64,000 nt of DNA from assembly GCA_029246385.1 (NCBI GenBank), contig JAQWNG010000002.1, positions 124,001 to 188,000 on the forward strand. The letters run 5' to 3'. The notes under the pieces were generated by a model. The model ran no database searches, was not told where the DNA came from, and saw nothing but the letters and a program-made list of their open reading frames with translations. Shown piece after piece: positions 9,102 to 18,433 of the stretch. Source of the stretch: Halioglobus sp. GTDB lineage: Bacteria; Pseudomonadota; Gammaproteobacteria; Pseudomonadales; Halieaceae. The translations under genes and the position numbers were made by a program. The stretch's first letter is position 1. Every line of letters starts with the position of its first letter.

Positions 9102-10166
9102 TTAGCCAGCCATATAGAGACTCACACCGACCAATAAAATGGCCACAAGATAGGCTATTGGGAACAAGTAACGAGAACGTCGATCCAGTGCGTCGCCGTT
9201 GTGAGACAAACCACGACTGTCCAGCACCCACACACGCAAATTGACTGCAACGCTCGCGCACATTGTCACAAAACTAATGATCATGAACGACCCCAATACA
9301 GTAGGGTACGCTATTTTAGGTAGGCTTCCACTAAACATGATCTGATAAGCAACCACCGTAAGAATGCCCAAAAATGTAATATCCATGCGGTCTCCCACCG
9401 AGGAGCGATCCATCCAAAACACCGACCAAGACAGAATGACAAAAATCATCACAGGGAAGCCAACCAACCGCAGCGTATACCAAGAGTTGCGTTCAACATC
9501 AAGCTGGACCTTAAAAGCGCTCAGGCGGCTTTCGCCACCGCTCAGATAACGCGGCTGATACTCCACGATTGAGCTGGACAATGTGGGGGTATACCACTGC
9601 GGTATTTTAACTTTATGCTGACCATCCTCCCACATGCCGCTGCTCGCCGGATCTACACGCAAAGCTACCTGCTCACTGTCAAACCCCAGCACCTCAAAAA
9701 TGGCTTCCAATTGCTTCGTATCGAACGGGTACCGCGCCAAGTTAAAATGTGATTTTGCCACCCCTTCAATTTCTTCGGTGTAATACACGTTACCCTCCGG
9801 CGTTATTCGTAAAATAACCCCCTCCTGCTCAAATCGTCCCGCTTGATTGGCTAGAAACAGCTGAGGCCACCACCCTGTGAATACCTCGTTAAACTGGAAA
9901 TACCCCTGATAATACTGATTATCGTAACCGGTGACCGCCGGATCAAATGCCAACCTTGAGTCCTGCCAATGCATGCTGACTACGCCCTCAAAGTGGAAAG
10001 TTTCATCTGCTTCACTGATAAAGTTAACATTACTGAGATAAAACCCAATATCGACCACTACGGGGCCGTCACCTTCAGGCGGGCCCAAAAGGTTGTTCTT
10101 TGCATATGTGCTGGCACAGAACACCATTAGGATACTCAGAAACATATATCGGGCTATCGGCAACAT
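9102..10166 (-). CDS. Pentameric ligand-gated ion channel, prokaryotic (GLIC/ELIC type)
   Basis: Homologue of the Cys-loop receptor superfamily. With the start at 10166 the protein has a signal peptide (MLPIARYMFLSILMVFCASTYA), a beta-sandwich extracellular domain (about 25-228) with the conserved ARYPFD sequence at the loop that is the Cys-loop in animals (about 144-149; the flanking cysteines are absent, as in bacteria), then four helices: M1 about 229-252, pore-lining M2 about 260-283 ending GSLPKIAYPT, M3 about 290-313 and M4 about 333-353. The Pro-Lys after M2 resembles GLIC. I prefer ATG 10166 over the GTG at 10250 because it places the signal peptide at the N-terminus. The ligand is unknown. 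It diverges from a ChaA-like exchanger. Confidence 0.85.
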   Translation of the reverse strand: MLPIARYMFLSILMVFCASTYAKNNLLGPPEGDGPVVVDIGFYLSNVNFISEADETFHFEGVVSMHWQDSRLAFDPAVTGYDNQYYQGYFQFNEVFTGWWPQLFLANQAGRFEQEGVILRITPEGNVYYTEEIEGVAKSHFNLARYPFDTKQLEAIFEVLGFDSEQVALRVDPASSGMWEDGQHKVKIPQWYTPTLSSSIVEYQPRYLSGGESRLSAFKVQLDVERNSWYTLRLVGFPVMIFVILSWSVFWMDRSSVGDRMDITFLGILTVVAYQIMFSGSLPKIAYPTVLGSFMIISFVTMCASVAVNLRVWVLDSRGLSHNGDALDRRSRYLFPIAYLVAILLVGVSLYMAG

Positions 10167-10300
10167 TATTAGTGGCTTCCCAGGGCTCAACAGGAACAAG
10201 CGTTCGAAGAGTACCCATAACTGGGGTCGGTGGCTAGTCGATCTATACACTTCGACGCATCATGCTAAACAAAATGACACTGGCCGTAAGAGAATATAGA

Positions 10301-10313
10301 GTTACCGGGTAAC
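10301..10313. promoter_or_regulatory. Inverted repeat GTTACC-G-GGTAAC upstream of the exchanger gene
   Basis: A perfect 6-base inverted repeat with one central base lies 23 bases before the ChaA-like start, in the gap between the divergent channel and exchanger genes. It could be an operator or part of a 5' leader; only the symmetry is seen. Confidence 0.3.
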
Positions 10314-10335
10314 GATGATTTCCGAGTAAATTTTT

Positions 10336-11439
10336 ATGCTGCGACGAGAACGAACACTTTTCCTAAGTGTTATTAGCGCGATTTTATTCCTGCTTTATGG
10401 GGATCAGTGGATGACGATGCTGGGACATCCTGTGTGGTTTGCCGGCATTTCAATTTGGCTCTGTGGAATAATCTTATTTGCATCGATTGCTGCGGTCCGA
10501 CATGCAGAAGTCCTTGCAGGCGAACTGGGTGAACCTTACGGTACACTGATTTTAACCATCGCTGTAACAACCATCGAGGTTACGATGATTGCTAACGTCA
10601 TGCTGTCGGGAGAGGAAAATCAGGGGTTCGCGCGAGACACATTATTCGCGGTGGTAATGATCGTAGTCAACGGCCTAGTAGGCCTATCCCTCATGCTGGG
10701 AGCATTGCGCTTCCACGAGCAGCAACATAATTTGCAAGGTGCCAATGCGTACCTGGTGGTAATTATCCCGCTAGCAGGATTTGGACTGATATTACCTGAT
10801 TTCACGACGTCAACATCTGATCAAAGTCTTTCAAGTTTTCAGGCGGCTTTTCTTGTCTTGATGTCATTAGGTCTTTATCTAGCATTCCTGCTGATCCAGA
10901 CCAGACGCCATCAGAGTTACTTTATTATGGGACTAGATAGCTCCCAACAACCTACAACTGATAGTACGCCTGCGTCACCCCGGGTTTATTCGATGGGCGC
11001 CCATGTATTGTTATTGATCGGATATCTTCTGTCGGTCATTCTGCTCGCAGAGAAAATCGCGCAGCCAGTGGATTATAGTATTGGAGTATTGGGAGCACCC
11101 TTGGCACTGGGCGGCTTCTTCGTTGCTTCGCTTATACTTGCACCCGAAGCAATGAGTGGCATTCGTGCTGCAATGCGGAATAATTTGCAGCGCGCTGTTA
11201 ACATTCTACTGGGCTCAGTCCTAGCAACAATCAGCCTGACAATTCCTGCAGTCCTGATTATTAGCCTGTTAACCAATCAGCATGTCATTTTAGGCCTACC
11301 TGACTCGCAGACGGTTTTACTTGTCGTTACTCTTATGGTCAGCATGATGACTTTTAGCAGCGCACGAACAAATATTTTACAGGGAGCGGTGCATATCCTA
11401 TTGTTTTTTGCCTACATCATGTTGATATTTCAACCCTAG
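10336..11439 (+). CDS. Calcium/sodium:proton exchanger, ChaA-like (CaCA superfamily)
   Basis: Inner-membrane cation/proton antiporter with about ten to eleven hydrophobic helices. The first alpha-repeat carries GEPYGTLILTIAVTTIEV (about residues 75-92), where the conserved glutamates bind the cation, and the second repeat shows SLILAPEAMSG and later LGSVLATISLTIPAVL. Length (367 residues) matches E. coli ChaA (366). It starts 169 bases from the divergent ion channel, suggesting shared control of ion balance, though this is only positional. No strong ribosome-binding site is visible before ATG 10336. Confidence 0.8.
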   Translation: MLRRERTLFLSVISAILFLLYGDQWMTMLGHPVWFAGISIWLCGIILFASIAAVRHAEVLAGELGEPYGTLILTIAVTTIEVTMIANVMLSGEENQGFARDTLFAVVMIVVNGLVGLSLMLGALRFHEQQHNLQGANAYLVVIIPLAGFGLILPDFTTSTSDQSLSSFQAAFLVLMSLGLYLAFLLIQTRRHQSYFIMGLDSSQQPTTDSTPASPRVYSMGAHVLLLIGYLLSVILLAEKIAQPVDYSIGVLGAPLALGGFFVASLILAPEAMSGIRAAMRNNLQRAVNILLGSVLATISLTIPAVLIISLLTNQHVILGLPDSQTVLLVVTLMVSMMTFSSARTNILQGAVHILLFFAYIMLIFQP

Positions 11440-11510
11440 GTCTCCTGCTCGCATTTTATTAGCGATTTAGAAAATGTACACTTGAACAATGATAATAATG
11501 GATAGAAGCG

Positions 11511-13535
11511 ATGCTGAAAAAGATTCTATTGGGAATACTTATTTTGATTGCACTGTCAGCCTCTGCTCTGTGGTTTGCCGGTGGAGGTGAGGTGTACGAG
11601 CTTTTTCGCGCCACCTCAGTTTCCACTGCGCCCGCGGACTACGCCCTTCAGGACGACAGTCGTGTTACCCTGCCAACGCCGCAACCCTATATCAAGCAAC
11701 CATACAATGCCTTCAAAAATGTGTATTGGGGCGACCTGCACGTCCACACAGAGGAGAGCTTTGATGCGGTTTTGTTCGGCACAACTCTGACTATTGAGGA
11801 CGCTTACCGCTTCGCGCAAGGCGAGAGCCTCCGTAATGCAGGCGGTGAGCTCATGCAGCTATCGCGGCCATTAGACTTTATGGCGATCACAGATCATGCA
11901 GAGAGTTTTGGTTTAAGAACTCGTTGTGGTAACAATGATCTCTCGTTGAAGGAAAGTCTGAATTGCTGGCTAATGGAAACACCCAATGTTGTTACCTTCC
12001 TGCTATTGAAAGCGGTTGCTAACGAACCCACCATAGTGCCCAATACCGATAATGCGGTGGGGGTATACCGCAACAGGTTCCGTACCCATCCAACGCAAGC
12101 TAATTTTCCGATTTGCACTGTAGATGAAACAGACCTTGAGCGGTGTTACCGCGACAGTAATAGTGACTGGGCGAAATACAAAAGTTTAGCCGATAAATAC
12201 AATCAGCCTGGCACATTGACAGTATTTTCAGCTTATGAATACTCGCCACCCCTTCCTGACTCTGGCAAGCACCACCGTAATGTCATCTTTAATGGTGCGG
12301 ACCTCCCACGCCATGCTACCTCCTACTTTGATGTTGGCAACGCCATAGAATTATGGAGGACTCTGGAAAAAAACTGCAGCGGCAAGTGCGATTTTCTCAC
12401 CATTCCACACAATATGAATAAAGGGTGGGGCCTGTTCTACAGTGAAAATACTTGGGATGGGGAGATCTACGATGAGGAAGGCTGGCGACTGCGGCAGCGA
12501 CGTGAACCACTCGCCGAAATCTATCAAGTTAAGGGCTCGTCAGAGTGTGCGCTCGGTGTTGGGGCCGCAGACGAAGAGTGTGGCTTTGGGCAAGTATTAG
12601 AGCCCTGCCAACCTGGGCAGGAAAGCGGATGTGCTTTTACCACTAGCTTCACTCGTCAAGGGTTAAAAATTGGCCTTAAAATGCAGACGGATATGGGGTT
12701 TAACCCGTTTGCCTTCGGATTGATTGGCTCAACTGATACACACAATGCTAGCCCCGGTGATGCCGAAGAGTGGGACTTCGTTGGTAAAGTCGCCGCCGCG
12801 TCTTCACCCGCTGCTCGCCGCCTAACTGAATGGCCCGGCCGCAAGCCATACGAATCTATTCTGCAGTTCCACACCGGCGGTGGACTCACGGGAGTATGGG
12901 CAGAGGAAAATACACGGGATGCTATTTTTAGCAGTATGCAGCGCCGCGAAGCCTATGCAACCTCAGGACCACGCATAGCTTTGCGCTTCTTTGCCGGTTG
13001 GGGGTTTAATGAAGACATTGTCGACAAGCCCGATGCCATCGCACTAGCCGTCAGCGGCGGGGTACCCATGGGTGGCGTCTTGATGCCGGAACCAGAGCAA
13101 ACGGATAGTCCCACATTCTTCGTCTGGGCGACTGCAGACTTGATGAGTGCGCCGCTGCAACGACTCCAAATGATCAAAGGGTGGATAGACACTGACGGCA
13201 ATACTCACGAAAGCGTACGCGACATCAGCTGCTCCGATGGGTTGCCAATTGACACGGTCACTCTACGTTGCCCAGACAACGGGGCATCTGTCAATATCGC
13301 CACCTGTGAGGGCCTTGGAAATTCCGGGGCGTCTCAGATGTCTGTCTCATGGAAGGACCCTGACTATCATCCTGATCAAAACGCCTTTTACTATGTCCGC
13401 GCGCTTCAAAACCCCACCTGCCGCTGGTCCACCTATGACGCCCTGCGATTAGGCCAAGCGCCGCCTGCACATGTCCCTGCAACCATTCGTGAACGTGCTT
13501 GGTCCTCGCCAATATGGATCGAGCCAGCGAGCTGA
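11511..13535 (+). CDS. DUF3604 domain protein (PHP-like, membrane-anchored or exported)
   Basis: A 674-residue protein with an N-terminal hydrophobic segment (about residues 3-24, signal peptide or anchor) and then a DUF3604 region. The PHP-like metal site appears in YWGDLHVHTEESFDA (about residue 72) and MAITDHAESFG (about 124), with later histidines in TIPHNMNKG and GSTDTHNA. DUF3604 proteins resemble PHP-type phosphoesterases and are thought to be metal-dependent hydrolases, but no reaction is established that I can name. The next gene, a membrane protein, starts 127 bases downstream and may be its partner. Confidence 0.8.
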   Translation: MLKKILLGILILIALSASALWFAGGGEVYELFRATSVSTAPADYALQDDSRVTLPTPQPYIKQPYNAFKNVYWGDLHVHTEESFDAVLFGTTLTIEDAYRFAQGESLRNAGGELMQLSRPLDFMAITDHAESFGLRTRCGNNDLSLKESLNCWLMETPNVVTFLLLKAVANEPTIVPNTDNAVGVYRNRFRTHPTQANFPICTVDETDLERCYRDSNSDWAKYKSLADKYNQPGTLTVFSAYEYSPPLPDSGKHHRNVIFNGADLPRHATSYFDVGNAIELWRTLEKNCSGKCDFLTIPHNMNKGWGLFYSENTWDGEIYDEEGWRLRQRREPLAEIYQVKGSSECALGVGAADEECGFGQVLEPCQPGQESGCAFTTSFTRQGLKIGLKMQTDMGFNPFAFGLIGSTDTHNASPGDAEEWDFVGKVAAASSPAARRLTEWPGRKPYESILQFHTGGGLTGVWAEENTRDAIFSSMQRREAYATSGPRIALRFFAGWGFNEDIVDKPDAIALAVSGGVPMGGVLMPEPEQTDSPTFFVWATADLMSAPLQRLQMIKGWIDTDGNTHESVRDISCSDGLPIDTVTLRCPDNGASVNIATCEGLGNSGASQMSVSWKDPDYHPDQNAFYYVRALQNPTCRWSTYDALRLGQAPPAHVPATIRERAWSSPIWIEPAS

Positions 13536-13661
13536 AATGCGGCTTACGGTACTTTTATTTTCTCTGATTGATTGTCACCTCCGAATGGCTTCGACTCGAG
13601 CACTTGCTCGCGACAAGCAAGCGCGCAGACTTCCAATTGGACAAATTTTTGAGGGTATAGC

Positions 13662-14552
13662 GTGACGAAATTCGCAGTCACTGCACTAAGTTTGCTCGGC
13701 TTAAGTGCATGCGGCCGCATCGACACATTGCTGTGGCAGCCACAGACCACGCCAACGCAATGGTGCGAAAGTATGCCTTGCGTTGAACTGTTTTCCAGCG
13801 GCGTCATCCTCACTCAACCTAGCTCGACGCTTTTGATCTGCGCCCTAGGGCTAATGTGGTTATGGGTAGGATGGAGATTCTGGCATAACGCTGGTGAGCA
13901 AAAATCTCGTCGCTGGTGGTCTATCGCCATGACGCTGGGTGGCATCGCGGCAATATCGGCCGGCACTAGCTATCAGGCATTTAGCTATGAGTTAAAATGT
14001 GCTGAAAAAGCATTTTGTACATGGACCAGTTGGTGGGAAATCGCTTACCTTGTGCTGCAGATCGGAAGCGTCAATGCCATGCTGGCCGGCGTTGCCTACG
14101 CCTGCATAGCGGGTTTCGCTCGGCGACTGTTGCTTACGTATGCGCTGGTCAATACCGTCATTTATTGCTTTTTAGCAGCCGCCGGAGCGTTCTTGCCTTA
14201 CAGATTTTTAATTTCTTTTGAGATGTTGGTGCTTTTCTCAACGCCTGCATTCCTTGCCTGTTTCTTGATTAACGGCTGGCGTTATATTAAGAAAAAGACT
14301 GATAAAGACAAAATTTTACTGCGGACTTGGATCATTATGTTCCTCACCAACGTCCTCTACTACGCATACCTGCTGCTCGGTTATACCGAAACACTCTGGT
14401 CAAACGGCTTTTGGTTTTCAGAAAATGATGTTTTACACGTGCTAATGCTGATCTGGGTTTGGTATGTCGGCTCTGCTGTCGTTGGCATCATGTACGACAC
14501 GGAACCCTCATCTACTTTGCTGGAACGTTCCGCCTCCAAAAATCACCACTAA
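13662..14552 (+). CDS. Polytopic membrane protein of unknown function
   Basis: A 296-residue protein starting at GTG 13662 with GAGG about seven bases upstream. The N-terminus (MTKFAVTALSLLGLSACG) looks like a lipoprotein or signal segment, with a possible lipobox LSAC at 14-17. About seven further hydrophobic helices follow, and the segment between the first two carries several tryptophans and paired cysteines (KCAEKAFCTW). No enzyme motif is recognised. It follows the DUF3604 gene on the same strand and may be co-expressed with it. Confidence 0.7.
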   Translation: MTKFAVTALSLLGLSACGRIDTLLWQPQTTPTQWCESMPCVELFSSGVILTQPSSTLLICALGLMWLWVGWRFWHNAGEQKSRRWWSIAMTLGGIAAISAGTSYQAFSYELKCAEKAFCTWTSWWEIAYLVLQIGSVNAMLAGVAYACIAGFARRLLLTYALVNTVIYCFLAAAGAFLPYRFLISFEMLVLFSTPAFLACFLINGWRYIKKKTDKDKILLRTWIIMFLTNVLYYAYLLLGYTETLWSNGFWFSENDVLHVLMLIWVWYVGSAVVGIMYDTEPSSTLLERSASKNHH

Positions 14553-14845
14553 TTACTTTTTTTGTCACTATAGACAAAGTTCTGCACTCTGTTAATCTGC
14601 GATCACAGAATCAGTACTGACTATATCATTAGCTCATTTTGCTGAACCATTCGCCATCATTAAATGCTTATTTAGTAGATCGCATGTAGCTTAAATTTTG
14701 ACGTCAACATTAGACTTGCTCCATTTAACGCAGACATACCAACAGTCCCTTGAGCATCAATCTCAGTTAGGTAAATTGCCGATCGGCGAGGTTCATCGAC
14801 CCACTCAGTTCTGACATATAGTTCTAAATCATCAATGGCATTATC

Positions 14846-16108
14846 ATGCCCAGCAAGGCACTGAATGTGAATTCAAAACGCTCAATTTATAATCAGCCCA
14901 CTCATATCAAACTGATAAATCGTATCGGCGAGCAATTCAGAAAAGCAGGGTACAACAAGCCGGACTTGAATACAGATCGGCTAATCAAACACGCTAAAAA
15001 GAAAACGGGGCTGCAAAACTTTGGTGACACATCATTCAGAGATGGGCTACAAATACTAACGACTGAGTTAAACGAGCAAGCACAGCTCTCACAGATCGGA
15101 CGGATAGCCGCGTACTATAATTTACTGGACTACCTCTGCGTTCGGCTGCAACTGATGGATTTTCGCAGCCGTACACCCGAAGTGCCTCTTCAGCAAATAA
15201 AACGACCCATATTCATAACAGGACTGCCACGCACCGGCACTACGATACTGTATGAATTAATCGCCCAGGATTCCTCTGTTCGCTCACCTTCTAGCTGGGA
15301 AGTGACCAAACCTATTCCGCCCCCCAGAAAAATATCTTATGCCAACGATACAAGAATTCAGAGTGTAGAACGAATGCTTGCGCTTGCAGAGGAGCTATCG
15401 CCAGGGTTTAGGGCGATCCACACTATTGGAGCAAAGCTGCCGCAAGAATGTGTTTACATCCTCGCCTCTCATTTTATTAGTGAACAGTATGGGTATATGT
15501 ATAACATTCCAAAATACAGGAGCTGGGCGCTTAACCAAGACATGACGGCATCATACCGGTGGCACGCTAATTTTCTCCAGCATCTGCAGCTCAATTACGG
15601 AGCAGCGCCCTGGGTGCTCAAGGCGCCAGCTCACCTAGCCTATCTAAAATATCTAGTCACACAGTATCCGGACGCGGCCATAGTCTGGACCCACCGCCGG
15701 CCGCTGGAGGCAATCTCATCGTTTTCAAGCCTTCTATCTACACTGCAGAGCGGCTTCAGTGACACCGTTAATCCAGTCACTATCGGCGAGCATGAAGCTC
15801 GACATTTCTCAAAAATTGTCAACACAGGAATGTCAGACCGCGACGCTTTGAGTCACCATCAGATCTTCGATGTGAGCTTCAGCTCGCTATGCTCAGATCC
15901 AATTTCTGTCATAAGGCGCCTCTACGAGTATTTTGAAATGCAGTTGAGCCAGGAGGCTGAAAACCGAATGCACGAATACCTGACGCAGCACCCACGACAT
16001 TTGCACGGCGAACACACCTACTCTCCCGCATATTTTGGCTTGGACGAAATACTCGAAGGTGAACTGTATCCTGAGTATCTTGCGTGTTTTGACCGCTATC
16101 TGCATTAA
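14846..16108 (+). CDS. Sulfotransferase family protein
   Basis: Transfers a sulfonate group from PAPS to an acceptor. The 5'-phosphosulfate-binding loop is FITGLPRTGTT (about residues 123-133), and the 3'-phosphate-binding region is near WTHRRPLEAISSFSSL (about 285-300), both typical of the bacterial Sulfotransfer_3 type. At 420 residues it has a longer N-terminal extension than minimal family members. The acceptor is unknown; a lipid or small metabolite is possible. It stands alone behind a 293-base gap, and its codon use looks somewhat more A/T-rich than that of its neighbours. Confidence 0.85.
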   Translation: MPSKALNVNSKRSIYNQPTHIKLINRIGEQFRKAGYNKPDLNTDRLIKHAKKKTGLQNFGDTSFRDGLQILTTELNEQAQLSQIGRIAAYYNLLDYLCVRLQLMDFRSRTPEVPLQQIKRPIFITGLPRTGTTILYELIAQDSSVRSPSSWEVTKPIPPPRKISYANDTRIQSVERMLALAEELSPGFRAIHTIGAKLPQECVYILASHFISEQYGYMYNIPKYRSWALNQDMTASYRWHANFLQHLQLNYGAAPWVLKAPAHLAYLKYLVTQYPDAAIVWTHRRPLEAISSFSSLLSTLQSGFSDTVNPVTIGEHEARHFSKIVNTGMSDRDALSHHQIFDVSFSSLCSDPISVIRRLYEYFEMQLSQEAENRMHEYLTQHPRHLHGEHTYSPAYFGLDEILEGELYPEYLACFDRYLH

Positions 16109-16668
16109 TCCAATGCAGAGATTAGGGTTGCTATCAAGATGCGGTGACATGACCTCTCTAGCGTACCAATTTTGCTATAATTTTGAACGAAGGAAATCAC
16201 GCATTCAAGAAGTAAAAGACATGGATAGCGATCACAAGGTACACCCTAGGTTCCACAGGGACATACTAGAAGTGTGTTATTTTCTATGATCTTTTAGTCT
16301 TCTTCATACTTACTTGACTAACGTCGTATTTCGAAAAGATCGACTGGCTCATTACGTTTTATCTGAACGGATGACGCCAAAAAAAGCCGTCGAAAATATT
16401 TAAAATGCTATTTAATTCGTTATCTATCGTAATAGCGGCCCGACTAGCGAGATCCGGCGAAGACAACGCATCGGAGATACTTTCATTTCTCGACTGCACT
16501 TTAGTGAAAATTTTCTCACATTGATTTTTCACATGAGTGTTTTTCTGTAGTAATGTGAAACGGTGTACTAGCAGTTTCAACGTCAGGCTGCCCCCCACGG
16601 TGTGATACGCAAACCGCGGTACCGTTTATTGCGATAATTTTGCCGCCATTGAGCGAAGGTTGTTAACT
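16109..16668. other. Long intergenic region with repeated TCACAT elements
   Basis: This 560-base gap has no convincing gene. Small open frames here lack ribosome sites and protein-like composition. The last 170 bases contain clustered TCACAT/ATGTGA words, described separately, that may regulate the Lgt-like gene. Confidence 0.5.
16527..16560. promoter_or_regulatory. Inverted repeat TTTCACAT-N18-ATGTGAAA
   Basis: Two 8-base arms separated by 18 bases lie about 110 bases before the Lgt-like gene. A further TCACAT occurs at 16516-16521, next to a near-palindrome GTGAAAATTTTCTCAC at 16504-16519. The pattern could be an operator array; no regulator is identified. Confidence 0.3.
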
Positions 16669-17442
16669 ATGTACCCCAACGGATTTTTCGGCCTTGATGC
16701 GCTTAGAGTACTGATCTCGCCCATCGCGATTTTCGGTATTATTTTTTTTATCCTCTACCTCCGCAACGATTATATTAAGGCAGGGCGAGCTATTCTGCTA
16801 CTGTTAGCTATGGGCGTTTTTGCCGTGTTAGGCGCAAAATTGTTCTCACTGCATGTGCGAGGCTGGGAGGTATATCAGCCGCTCTCCAGTGAACTGCGCG
16901 GTGGGCTTCGCTATCCCGGCGCTTTACTGGCAATGATTCTGGTTGGTCCACTGCTAAAGCGATGGATTTTACCGGACCTACCACTGCCGCGCTTTCTCGA
17001 CGTACTGGCAATAACCGTTTGCTTCTGTTTCGCGCTGATACGATTCAGCTGTTTTATGAACGGCTGCTGCACCGGGCCGGAGTGCGATGCAATCTACTGT
17101 CTTAGTTTTGAACCCGGAAGCCAAGTTTGGTATGTGCAACTTCAAGGGGGCTTACTTGATCACTCATCCCATCCCAGCAACCCGGTATTGCCACTGCATT
17201 TCCTGTTCATGGGCGCCTCGTTTGGCATTGGAGTCTTTCTCATGTGGTACGACACGAGGCGCAGTTTCAACGGTCAGATTGGCCTTCTGTTCCTGTTTTT
17301 GCATGATGGCGCTAAAGGTATTCTTGAATCTTTCAGAGTGCCGTATGTGGCCGAGCTACAACTTACATCATTTTCAATCAGTGCAGCAGGGCTAATTGCT
17401 TTGATGCTGATTGCATATTATCGACGCAGGAATTCAGTCTGA
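16669..17442 (+). CDS. Lgt-like integral membrane protein (divergent prolipoprotein diacylglyceryl transferase paralogue)
   Basis: A 257-residue membrane protein with about seven helices. The segment RFSCFMNGCC (about residues 126-135) matches the Lgt signature around the essential Arg and Asn, and HDGAKGILESFRVP matches the C-terminal region. The HGGL motif of true Lgt, with its essential His, is replaced by LRYPGALLAM, so classical lipoprotein lipidation is doubtful. ATG 16669 with AAGG nine bases upstream is preferred to TTG 16660. Its 3' end overlaps the convergent lytic transglycosylase gene by 25 bases. Confidence 0.7.
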   Translation: MYPNGFFGLDALRVLISPIAIFGIIFFILYLRNDYIKAGRAILLLLAMGVFAVLGAKLFSLHVRGWEVYQPLSSELRGGLRYPGALLAMILVGPLLKRWILPDLPLPRFLDVLAITVCFCFALIRFSCFMNGCCTGPECDAIYCLSFEPGSQVWYVQLQGGLLDHSSHPSNPVLPLHFLFMGASFGIGVFLMWYDTRRSFNGQIGLLFLFLHDGAKGILESFRVPYVAELQLTSFSISAAGLIALMLIAYYRRRNSV

Positions 17443-18137
17443 GATACCCAACTACCGGAAAAAGTCTTGGTCAATGCGTTTTTATAGCGGCCGTGCAGTA
17501 TTTCCACTCTTTTGACATAGGTCTGAGTTTCTTCGTAAGGCGGAATACCATTATGCCGCTTGACCGCACCGGGACCAGCGTTGTACGCGGCGGCCGCCAG
17601 CATGGGATTCCCGCCATTGGTTTCAAGAAGCCACGCTAAGTATCGAACGCCTCCCTGAATATTATCTTCCGGCGTTAAGACGTTTATAACTCCCATATCT
17701 TTTGCTGTATCGGGCATTAATTGCATTAAGCCAAGCGCACCCTTTTTTGACCTAGCCTTCGGCTTAAAGCCAGACTCAGCATGAATAATTGCTCTTACTA
17801 AGGCTGGATCGACGCGATATTTGTCCGAGGCGCGATTAATCAGAGCCTCAAAAGCCTGCAACTGAAGCGGCGTATTATCCCAGTCCACTTTAGACTTAGG
17901 ATTACACGCGAAGCATGAAAATTGCACCAACTCATATGTTATCCCCACGGGCGCACGATCGGAATACGATTGCACACCAGATGGGTTCCTAAATTTATAA
18001 ATTTTAGTAGTGTTACTGTCTGGAGGTACATCTAGCTCCTGCGTAGCATTGACCAAAACAGAGGAAGCAGGTGCGGCCATGCCGCGTACAAAAAAGAACA
18101 GTAATGCACATGCAAGAATGCCAGAAAAAATTCTCAT
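17418..18137 (-). CDS. Lytic transglycosylase, SLT domain, with N-terminal DUF4124-like region
   Basis: Periplasmic peptidoglycan-cleaving enzyme that forms 1,6-anhydromuramic ends. It has a signal peptide (residues 1-21), a DUF4124-like patch (KIYKFRNPSGVQSYSDRAP, 45-63) and an SLT goose-type lysozyme domain from about 95. The catalytic Glu is E121 in IIHAESGF, followed by GALGLMQLMP and AAYNAGPGAV. The length of 239 is typical for small soluble family-1 enzymes. It stands alone, convergent with the Lgt-like gene. Its promoter should lie in the gap shared with the S4 protein gene. Confidence 0.88.
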   Translation of the reverse strand: MRIFSGILACALLFFFVRGMAAPASSVLVNATQELDVPPDSNTTKIYKFRNPSGVQSYSDRAPVGITYELVQFSCFACNPKSKVDWDNTPLQLQAFEALINRASDKYRVDPALVRAIIHAESGFKPKARSKKGALGLMQLMPDTAKDMGVINVLTPEDNIQGGVRYLAWLLETNGGNPMLAAAAYNAGPGAVKRHNGIPPYEETQTYVKRVEILHGRYKNALTKTFSGSWVSQTEFLRR

Positions 18138-18433
18138 TGCGCTATTTCCCTGTTTGCTACCATGACTTATTGTAGCTCAGTTTTGTGCATGAGAAGCCAC
18201 GTCAAAGGCTAAAACTTCTGAAAGATGTATCAACCGCTACCGCACAACCAATATAAATATAGTATCGACATGACTAGCTGTAAAAATCTATCTAAAATTC
18301 GGTGGCCGCTGCGCAAATTGGCGCTACACTACACGAGTATAGTTAGCCCGAAAACAAGCTCGTGACTTATACCTATGCGGCTAAACCTATGGCACGCCTG
18401 TACCTTCCACGAATTAGTAAACAGGGATAATTA

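Noticed and set aside
14559-14579. Possible terminator hairpin TTTGTC ... GACAAA after the membrane protein gene
   Set aside because: The T-run precedes rather than follows the stem on the plus strand, and the stem is only six pairs; I cannot support a terminator.
16359-16598. 79-codon minus-strand frame in the gap before the Lgt-like gene
   Set aside because: No ribosome site, no recognisable domain, and it overlaps the repeated TCACAT elements; most likely a chance frame.
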